Part shown: positions 54,814-64,000 of the stretch, piece by piece
Numbering within the stretch: the first letter of the stretch is position 1
How the letters are laid out: the number at the start of each line of letters is the position of its first letter
Assembly (NCBI GenBank): GCA_946800325.1
Contig: OX326961.1
Coordinates: 10,270,655-10,334,654 of the forward strand
DNA length: 64,000 bases
Origin: Luzula sylvatica
Taxonomy: Eukaryota; Streptophyta; Magnoliopsida; Poales; Juncaceae
Direction of reading: 5' to 3'
Program-made: the position numbers and the translations under genes
Notes under the pieces: model-generated
What the model was told of the DNA's origin: nothing
The model's input: only the letters and a program-made list of their open reading frames with translations
Database searches by the model: none

Positions 54814-57175
54814 TCACAAATTTTGAGAAGTTGAATTACCTCCTCATGTTGCAATGCCATGCGCTTCTCACTGCTTTAGGAGCTGTAGTTCAAATCGTTG
54901 ACCTTGAAAAAAAGATCCAACACCGAAGCAGCGTGAGTCCGTGGGACGGCAGCTTGCAGGTCTAGGGTTGTGTCTTGGCGAGGTCTAGGGCAGCGGCGAG
55001 ACCTCGGACTCGGACGTACAGGCGCGGCGAGGCCGAGGTCATGACGATGTTGAGGACGTGGGAGGTCTAGGGCAGCTTACACGTCTCTTGTTCTTCTCTC
55101 GATCCTTCCTTCATTGTTACTCTCTCCAGAGTAGAAAATGAAAAGTCGGGTCTTTAAGTTGGCCTTGGAAATTTCAAATGTTGGGTATGTCATGTCACGC
55201 ATATTTTAGATATTATATACAAGACCAAATTAAACATTATTTGTTTTCTCCCGTTGATTCTTATAAATTCAAAAGCTATTTCTTGATATTTAAAACATAT
55301 ATTAATATTGTTTCATACTTTTCAATTAATTTCATTTCATATAATGATATTGTATAGACCTACAAAATAATACAATGATATAGTACTAATACTGAAAATG
55401 GTACGCTTCTACTGACAACTTGATTTAATGATAATCATATATTGAATATAAAAATTATATATTTTCGTTTAAATTAGTATATTCACTTTGACATCGTGTA
55501 TTGACACCAAATAATGTATATACGAATGTTGATAAAATATATTGACACGAACTATAATATTTTGATATTCAAAACAACATAATGTCACGAACTATAATAT
55601 TTTAATATAATTCTGATGAAATAACGGTTTGAATACATGAAATTAATTTATATTCATATTCATATTTGTATTCGACAATATATGAACCATATTTGTATTT
55701 TTATAATATCCGAACCGTATCCGATTACGCTCCTATTCATATATCATGTTCATGTTAAATAAAATTTTCAACTTAATTTGGTCGTCATAAATAAAATATA
55801 TTTAATATTTTATGAAACTAGTTAAAATCACAATTATCAAATAAACTAATAATTGAAATTATTAGTAGAATCAATGAGATAAAAAATTTAGTAGCGAAAT
55901 AGGCAATTAATATTTAAAATCACTATATTATTTGTTAATTGACAAATTATTTGTACTTTAATGTTAATTAATTATTTCAAAATTTTCAATTAAATATGAT
56001 TAACATTCGAATGTTAATTAAATATGATTTAACATTATGAATTGAACAATTATATTTTGGGGGGCAAATATATTATTAGCTACTTATATTTTGGGGGGTG
56101 CGCATCATATTACATGCAAGAGATAAATTGAACATGTTGAAGCAAGAGACCTTGCGTTGTAGGGGTGTTCATCATATTACACGGTGAATTAGCTACTTAT
56201 ATTTCATTTTCATAAAACTCGTGCTCATTATATTTAATTTTCATAGTGAAAAGTTCATATGCCAAATTTAGCATATAGCGGGAAAATATCATATGTCATA
56301 GTGAAACTCAAGTTGAATTTTATATTCTTATTATGAAACTCAAGTTGAATTGTATCAAAAACCGCCCAAACTGTTTTTTTTTATAATAAATAAAGAAGGT
56401 TTATATACAAAGAGCAATGCTTTCATACACCACAAAATTTGGCTCTTTTCTTGATAAATTTAATCCAAACCCTCCGATAATACAGGGACATTTTAGGAAT
56501 AATAAAGTACAGCCGGTTGGAAGAACAAAACCAATCCCGCTTCATTAATTTTCTTGGAATCAGTTTACCTTGAATAATATGTCGATATGTTATGGCATAC
56601 AATTTATAGTCATGCGGACATAAAATAAGAGTGGTTCACATATTTTTAGTTTCCACACTACATTATTATTTTTTGTAAATGATTGTTCTGACATCATATT
56701 TTTATTTAATTTCTTGAACTCAATAATTGACATGAACCCAATAATACCATATTTTTATTTAATTTTTTGGACTCAATAAAGTATCACCCGGTTAAACCCA
56801 TTAATGCAAATCAAAATTTACAAATTCTAAATTATATGCTATTTATACATATATTATCATATATGATTGTTCTGATATCATTATTTTCAACATATTTTGG
56901 CTCGTTGACATTATATGCTATTTATACATATACTATCATATATAATAATAATTATTATATATATTATTCTACTATTTTTTATTTCATTATACCAAATTTT
57001 GTACTACTATATATTTTCTATGCGAGCATATAACTATACAGTGTAAATTTATAAGTATTATTTTTGCAAAAAATTTTATTTTTTAATCATTATGTTTCAT
57101 TACGCGATAATATATAATGTGGCACGTACAATGACGTGTCAACACACAATTTTTAGCATTAATATATTATTATCG
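54814..57175. other. Mostly AT-rich intergenic DNA
   Basis: A GC-rich patch at about 54930-55080 (repeated GAGGTCTAGGGCAGC) has no open frame of note; on the minus strand an ATG near 55103 opens only 12 codons. The remainder is AT-rich without genes. Confidence 0.45.
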
Positions 57176-57179
57176 GTGT

Positions 57180-57560
57180 TGGGGGTGGGCAAAAAATTTA
57201 GTTTATTTTGGAACCGAACCGAATTGGTCAAATAGTTTAACTCATTTCGATTTTCGGTTTATTCGGATCGGTTGAAAAATTGATATTGTTGTTATGTTTT
57301 GGTGTTTTGAAAACCACACCCATCGAATTACATCTTATTTTTACGTTTTTCATAATGTTAAATAAAAAATTATATTATAATATTACAAATTACAAATAAT
57401 ATAATTACATGTTATATGATTTCTTTATACATTTTTGCTAAATAAAATTTACATTTTAGAGCTATAGATTTCTTACTCGGTTCAACCGAACAAACCGTAT
57501 AAGAATTCGGTTTAATCGGTTTGATTTTAAATCGTTTCAAAATTAGTTCTGTTCGGTTAG
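57180..57560. mobile_element. Degenerate CCGAACCGAA / TTCGGTTTA element
   Basis: Starts GGGGGTGGGCAAAAAATT and carries ACCGAACCGAATT on the left and CGGTTCAACCGAACAAACCG, TTCGGTTTAATCGGTTT on the right, the pattern of hAT-type non-autonomous elements with subterminal repeats. The right end and target duplication were not found. Confidence 0.45.
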
Positions 57561-58129
57561 TCTTTAATACATTAATTTCATTGTCAATAATTAATTTGAA
57601 TGTCACAATACAACTTTCGATGTCCAAATATCATTTTAATGTCAACATCTGTTTTTCTGTATCAATATATCAATTTAATATTAATATGCTAATTTTAGGA
57701 TTAATACAACGTTAGTGGTAACAATAAATTATTTTATTTTAGTATAAATACATCATATGTTATTTTAGTATATGTTACCACTGAAGTAAATATATTAATT
57801 TTATTGGAAAAATGATGTTTTGTTAATAATACATTTGTAAATATACTCTTGAATAGTGGTTTATGCTAGATATATACCCCATTATTTTTCGGATACGATC
57901 CGAAAAATGAACAATGAAATTAATCGAATTTAGAAGCACCTGAGCAAATGCTATTTATACAAATTATATTAGAAAATAATATTCGTAATAGACTAATTTC
58001 GTGAACCTCATACATCTATTGACATCATGATATTTGCAAATATGTCGTGATTAGATTAATTTAGTTCAAACGCATGCGCGTTAATTCGCACACGCATTAA
58101 TTCTATTTAAATAATTATATATAAAACAT

Positions 58130-58158
58130 CCCGCGCAATTGCGCGGGGATAAAGCTAG
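58130..58158 (+). mobile_element. Helitron 3' terminus
   Basis: A perfect 18-bp palindrome CCCGCGCAATTGCGCGGG, seven bases, then CTAG and T (58159). Same family as the ends at 8730 and 37037. The 5' end was not located. Confidence 0.82.
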
Positions 58159-58159
58159 T

Positions 58160-59604
58160 TTATATGCTATTAATTGTTGGATAATTAATTTTCTAGTTGA
58201 TTCTTAAACATTAATTAATAATATCTTCTTATATAACCATAATATTACACCTAGAAGCACACAAACGGGGCCAAGGTCGATCCCGGCTCACTAAAAGCCT
58301 CATAAATGAACGTGAATAATAACTTCTTCTCTTTGTACTTCTCCAGACGCTACCTCCCAACGAAAAAAACGAACACATGACACAGTAATAGTAATGGACA
58401 CAAGAAATATAATTACCTATTTACCCTTGTCATTAATTTTTGGTGACCGGCTCATTGCGAGTTTTAAGATCATTTAACAGTTTGATTAGGTTTTATCCGG
58501 TTTCAGTGAGGAATTCTAGCCACATGATTTGATGAATGGACGGTGGAAAAAAATTTGGTGTATTGAAGAAAAACTCATATATAAAAAAAAGACGCTTTTG
58601 TACTGATGCACAAATTAATTATTTAATATCCTAACTTTTTATTTTTAATACCCAAACCTTTTATTTAATTTGCATCGTCATTTTTATTAATGAATAGATT
58701 TTGTAATGTATGTTCGTCCTCGTTCGATGTTTTTTATATTTAATATTTCAATACATATGTTTTATGTAGTTATTTGTGTATTATATTTTCTATGCAATTA
58801 TTTATGTTATTAGTTTGCATTAATTTTTAAGTAAATGTTTTGAACCATGTCATTTTTAATTTCGTAAACTTCGTACACATCAGTGAATATGAACAATTTA
58901 GTTTAAAAAATTTACACCCACAATTTATACAATTTTATTTTCTAATAAAATTATTTTTGTAAATTTGAATGATATTAATCACATTAATGTTTGTTTATAT
59001 TATTAACGAAATCAATGAGTCTTGCTATTATGATTAATAATTTTAAATTGGTGTTGCTTATATTTTTTACAAGAGATGCTTACTTTAGTCCTTTCATATT
59101 TATTTTGATTTGTTCTTTCTTTCTTCAAAATATTAATAATTTAAAGTTAATTATTGTATTAGTCATGTTAACATCTGCACATATAAATCTTGTAGGATTT
59201 TTTTACTTGAAGCTTAATATTATTATAATTCTGTTTGATTTTATTATTTTTACTTTAGTATATGAAAAGTAAGGATGTAATATAGCATGAACAATATAAT
59301 CATGTAAAAATATGAAAATTAGACAACCATCTTATTCTTTATCTCATGAATGTCAAAATATAAAAACATAATATTTCAATAATAAGAGGTTTTGAGCCTC
59401 TTAAATGATAAAATCTGTTCATTTTTGGGGGGGTAATTCGGTAATTTGGAGCTTCTAGAAACTCCTCCTGTAGTTGGCCGCGTCAAGAAATACTTGCCAA
59501 ATAAGAAATATTAGAATTATAAAATATTATGGGAAATCATTTACTTGTTGCAAAAGCCTTCATGAGTGGCCGCCCTACGTAACTAACATGAAATTTTACT
59601 TTGG
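58160..59604. other. AT-rich intergenic DNA
   Basis: No gene supported; the frame at 58991-59272 is hydrophobic only because of AT bias. Confidence 0.5.
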
Positions 59605-59612
59605 CCCATAAG

Positions 59613-60275
59613 TAGGGGTGTAAACGGTTCGGATCCGGTTCGGATAGTGGTCATACCAGATCCGGATCCGGATTTTTTTCGGATACGGATCCGGATACGG
59701 ATATTCCCGGATCCGGATACGGTTCGGATATTAAACGGATACATATTCGGTTCAGATATCTCGGATACGGATACGAATCTGGATATTATTCGGATAGTTC
59801 AGACGGATATTTTGTATGTAACATAACTATCTATTTTACCAACGAATCTCAAACAATATCAAAATAATACTTAAATAATACATAAAAGAACATTATAATT
59901 TTACGAAACAAAATCAAGTATTTGTCAAATATTTTGGGATTTGGAAAAGCATACATGAAATATTCATTTTCTTTTATAATGAACTTGATTTATCAATTAT
60001 AAGTCATGCAAACATAAACTTATATTGGGTCTATAAGACCATAGTTATTTAAAAACATAATTAATTTTCAAAAACGGATATCCGTTTTTATACTGTTATT
60101 CGGATCCGGATAATATCCGGATTCGGATCCGGATCCGATCCCTACTATCAAAACTGAATCCGGATCCGGATCCGAAAAACGGATCCGGGTCAGATCCGGA
60201 TCCGTTCGGATCCGGATTTTTAGGCGGATTCGGTTCGGGTCGGTTCGGATAATATCCGAACCGTTTACATCCCTA
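59613..60275. mobile_element. Non-autonomous hAT element, GGATCCGG family
   Basis: Ends TAGGGGTGTAAACGG and CCGTTTACATCCCTA, exact 8-bp target duplication CCCATAAG (59605-59612 and 60276-60283). CGGATCCGGATCCG and GGATACGG repeats fill the subterminal regions. Sister of the element at 48767. Confidence 0.93.
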
Positions 60276-60939
60276 CCCATAAGCCTAATTAAATAAATAA
60301 GTAAAAGTACGAAATTAATATTCCTAAAATGTTCGTGAAGTCAAAGTGATATCATTCTTACATGCAAAGCTTGCACACACACGACCAAAATACATAGCAT
60401 AGTAAGCAATATAATTTCAATGAATCATAATCAGCAAGTACATGAAAAACATAATAAAGATTAATTGTTTATGGCTTATATTCATGGTACTAAACTGATA
60501 CGTAAATTGTAATGAAATGAATCATATAGACCATTTAGATCACGATTGAGAGCCCTAAAATATACATGGACCTTGTATATGTACTAATTATACTATAACA
60601 TAGCAATATATCTCAATTATTAGGCCCTTGTATTAGTGTATATGTAACAACTAACAACCAAACCTTGGTGTAGAAAAGTGCATATATGCATATACCTTTT
60701 TCCTTCCTTAAATGAAACAGACCTCGCCAGAAATTTCATTGCCGAAATATTGACATAAAAGATATTTACTCAAAAAAAAAAAAAATAATGATATATGAAA
60801 ATAATATACTACAAGATGAAATAAAGATTAAAGACCTTATTGAGATAATTCAACAGAGTGGTAAATACAAGAGATAGAAATCATAGCACAAATCTAATTG
60901 TGAAAGTATCCACCATATTTGTTCTAACTTCTTTCTACA

Positions 60940-62303
60940 TTGGCTGTTTGATTTGTGGGTATTTAAAAGAATTTGAGAGAAAAGAAGCTACTTTCCAGGA
61001 TAAGTGAATATTTCTCTTGTTTGATTAGTAGGAAAGAGAGGGATACTAGTTTCTTGCACCCATGTCTTGTCCATCATTTATCATCATTTGTTGTCCCACA
61101 AAAATATTGGGAAAACAATGGACAAAACTCTTGTCTTGTGTTTTCTATGTTTTGTAATAATAATAATTATCATATTAATTATATTAATGTGTAATTAACT
61201 TATATGTAATATATTTAATATATTAAAATTACAATTAATTTATTCTTTTTATATTAATTTATTTTTTCGTCAAACATAAAATTAATAAATAATAAATCAT
61301 TTTTCTCAGCAATTAGTAAATTATAATATATATGCGTCTATAAGAACTATCAATTAATTAATTAATTAGTTATTTAATTATATATGCTATTATTTAATTA
61401 TGTATATTATTATTTAATAATATATTAAAATTGTAATTACTTTATATTCTTTTTACATTAAATTATTTTTCTTCAAACAAAATATTAATAAATAATAAAT
61501 ATTCTGTCCGACCAATTAATAAATTATAATAAGTATGTATGTATAACAATAATTAATTACTTCATTAGCTATTCAATTATATGTAATAAAATTTAATAAT
61601 ATATTAAAATTGTAATTAATTTATATTCTTTTTATATGAATTAGTTTTTCATCAAACATAATATTAATAAATAATTTGTCTCGACCAATTAATAAATTAT
61701 AACAAGTATGTGTTTATAAAAATAATTAATTAATTAAGTAGTTATTTAATTATATATAATATTAGTTAATAATATATTAAAATTATAACTAATTTATATT
61801 CTTTTTATTTAAATTATTTTTCATCAAACATAATTTTAATAAATAATAAATAATTTGTCTCAACCAATTAATAAATTATAATAAGTATGTGTTTGCAACA
61901 ATAATTAATTAATTAATTAATTAGTTATTTAATTATATATAATATTATTTAATATATTATGTGTACATTTTTTAATATATTAATTTATATTTCAAATATT
62001 TTATAGTATTGTTTTAAAAATTAGACGTAATGATAATTAAACTAATTAATATAAAAAATTTATGGCAATAAATTAATATATAATAAATATTAATGAATGA
62101 TATTAACTAAACGAAATCATGTTGATTTTTCCATCGCATCAAACAATAATTTTTACTTTCCATTATTTAACATTCTCACACATCAAATAACACATGCGAG
62201 AAACATATATCCTTCAAACATATCACCCTTACTTCACTTTCTCTAGACAATAAAAAAATCCTTCTAAATCCTTCAAAATCACTTGCATCAAACGGCCCCA
62301 TTT
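60940..62303. mobile_element. Candidate long MITE with GGCCGTTTGATGC-type ends
   Basis: GGCTGTTTGATTTG near 60943 and its inverse GCATCAAACGGCCCC near 62289-62303 look like imperfect inverted ends, and further pairs (TTTGATGCGATGG, ATCAAACAATAA) lie inside. The core is a tandem AT repeat (next entry). A 3-bp ATT flank is possible on both sides but weak. May be a Harbinger-type element. Confidence 0.4.
61195..61960. repeat. AT-rich tandem repeat, about 4 units of 173-202 bp
   Basis: TATTAAAATT with its flanks recurs at 61221, 61423, 61602 and 61775. Each unit contains TTTATATTCTTTTTA, CATCAAACATAA, CCAATTAATAAATTATAA and AATTAATTAATTAATTAGTT. Confidence 0.85.
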
Positions 62304-62362
62304 TGAGTTATCTTGTCATTGCAACAAATAGTTTAGAGGAGCACCAGTTTTTTACTATTTTG

Positions 62363-63216
62363 CAGTGTTTTAAATTGCGGCGCAATTGCGGAAATTGCGG
62401 TGTGAAATTTAGAATCGCAATTTCACAATAACATATAGCGAGATATTGCGTTTTCGAAAAATTACGGGCATTGCGGCGCAATTGCGGGCAAATTGCGCTT
62501 AAATTGCGCTAATTGCGGGTAAAAATTGCGGGATAATATTCAAATCGTTGTAATTTTCAAATCCTTCCACCAAATTACATGAAATTTATATCGAAATCGC
62601 TCGTCTCGACGAGAGGAACGCAGTGATGGGCTTGAATTTGTGAAATTTTGTCTTTTACCCTGAATTAAACACAAAACACACGTTAAATTAATTTCGTCGA
62701 GAATTATTTAATATAAACATTATAACATAATTTTTGTGATTATTTAATACTTAGTTTCCATGTTTTATTATCAAAATATTTGATAAAATAAATATGCTCA
62801 TAACATATATAACTTCTAAAATGTGTCATTTTCATCTATAAATGTATGAATTTCATAATTTTTATTGTATTTCATTGATGTTTCGATTTAAAATTTGAGT
62901 TATAGTGTTTTGATATTTTTGGATGTCGACAAAAAATTCTTCAACAAAATACAAATCCAAAGATCCCGTATAATTGCCATTTTAATGAAAATTTTATGAT
63001 CAACTTTTATTTATACTGAAAATGTTCCTGGACAATAAATTTTTTTATTCTTTTTAGAAGAAAATATTGTGAAAATATATTTAAACAAACTATTATTACT
63101 ACATAATTTAATATCGCAACGACTGTCCGCAATAAAGTCATTGCGCCGCAATTGCTATCCGCTACAAAAAAAAGACCTGACCGCAATGGACCGCAATATC
63201 GCAATTTAAAACATTG
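62363..63216 (+). mobile_element. Non-autonomous hAT element, TTGCGG family, copy 2
   Basis: Starts CAGTGTTTTAAATTGCGGCG and ends GCAATTTAAAACATTG, exact 8-bp target duplication CTATTTTG (62355-62362 and 63217-63224). Internal sequence matches 29808-30741 in inverse orientation and 63363-64000 in the same orientation. Confidence 0.93.
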
Positions 63217-63362
63217 CTATTTTGGCACCCATAAAACATTTATTTCTCAGAAAATTAATGAAGCCCCGATTTCAAATCTGTTGTTAATTTAGAAGCTAAA
63301 TTGTACGACTAGGGATCATGATACATGGCCTCAAAAATCAATTAGGTTAATTATCTCAAAAT

Positions 63363-64000
63363 CAGTGTTTTAAATTGCGGCGCAATTGCGGAAATTGCGG
63401 TAGGCAATTTAGAATCGCAATTTCGCAATAACATATAGCGAAATATTGCGTTTTCGAAAAATTGCGGGCAAAATTGCGCTTAAATTGCACTAATTGCGGG
63501 TAAAATTGCGGGATAATATTCAAATCGTTGTAATTTTCAAATCCTTGCACCAAATTACATGAAATTTATATCTAAATCGCTCGTCTCGACGAGAGGAACG
63601 CAGTGATGGACTTGAATTTGTGAAATTTTGTCTTTTATCCTAAATTAAACACAAAAAACATGTTAAATTAATTTCGTCGAGAATTATTTAATATAAACAT
63701 TATAACATAATTTTTGTGATTATTTAATACTTAGTTTCCGTATTTTATTATCAAAATATTTGATAAAATATGCTCATAACATATATAATTTATAAAATGT
63801 GTCATTTTCATTTATAAATGTATGAATTTCACAATTTTCATTGTATTTCATTGATGTTTCGATTTAAAATTTGAGTTATAGTGTTTTGATATTTTTGGAT
63901 GTCGACAAAAAATTCTTCAACAAAATACAAATCCAAAGATCCCGTATAATTGCCATTTTAATGAAAATTTTATGATCAACTTTTATTTATACTGAAAATA
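63363..64000 (+). mobile_element. Non-autonomous hAT element, TTGCGG family, copy 3 (cut by window end)
   Basis: Starts CAGTGTTTTAAATTGCGGCG and follows copy 2 almost base for base, with small indels in the TTGCGGG tract. The right end lies beyond the window. Only 146 bp separate it from copy 2. Confidence 0.9.

Noticed and set aside
58991..59272. 93-codon hydrophobic ORF
   Set aside because: AT-rich DNA gives I/L/F-rich frames by chance; no start context or homology recognisable.

Overview
The window is nuclear DNA of a flowering plant, most likely a eudicot. Signs of this are spliced genes with GT-AG introns, an FBD-type F-box gene, a REM-type B3 gene, a DEMETER/ROS1-like fragment, a sliver of plastid atpA, and a dense, very AT-rich load of plant transposons (L1-type LINE, tRNA-derived SINEs, hAT, Mutator-like and Helitron elements). 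I cannot name the species. No rRNA, tRNA, CRISPR or bacterial features were seen.

Layout. 1-3.6 kb: one small predicted membrane protein (minus strand) in AT-rich DNA. 3.6-8.7 kb: exon-like pieces, an exon/intron-like tandem repeat, and a 44-bp minisatellite of about 36 copies, closed on the right by a Helitron 3' end (8730). 8.8-12 kb: a palindromic Mutator-like element, then captured gene pieces facing each other (RING-H2 ligase fragment, minus; SAC phosphoinositide phosphatase fragment, plus). 13.4-15 kb: a possible spliced transcript with very short ORFs. 15.3-23.0 kb: a very young LINE whose 5' end carries an 826-bp inverted copy of its own reverse transcriptase region. 24.8-27.9 kb (minus): a B3-domain gene followed directly by the C-terminal third of a DEMETER/ROS1-type DNA demethylase gene lacking its glycosylase domain. 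28.4-33.0 kb: a foldback and nested insertions (hAT MITE, SINE, a 44-bp LINE tail, plastid DNA, a 1.1-kb Mutator-like palindrome). 35.2-37.0 kb: a complete small Helitron. 37.8-39.2 kb: the best intact gene, a three-exon F-box/FBD protein. 40-64 kb: no convincing gene; SINE, several hAT elements with perfect 8-bp target duplications, a 176-bp satellite array of about 17 copies split by one hAT element, a 162-bp tandem repeat, a third Helitron 3' end, and three copies in total of a TTGCGG-rich hAT family.

The genes do not form a pathway. The window is a transposon-rich intergenic landscape with two or three real genes and several gene fragments probably copied by transposons. The observations most worth checking are the B3/DEMETER-like chimera, the LINE with an inverted self-copy at its 5' end, the tiny LINE tail with an empty-site comparison, and the satellite array.
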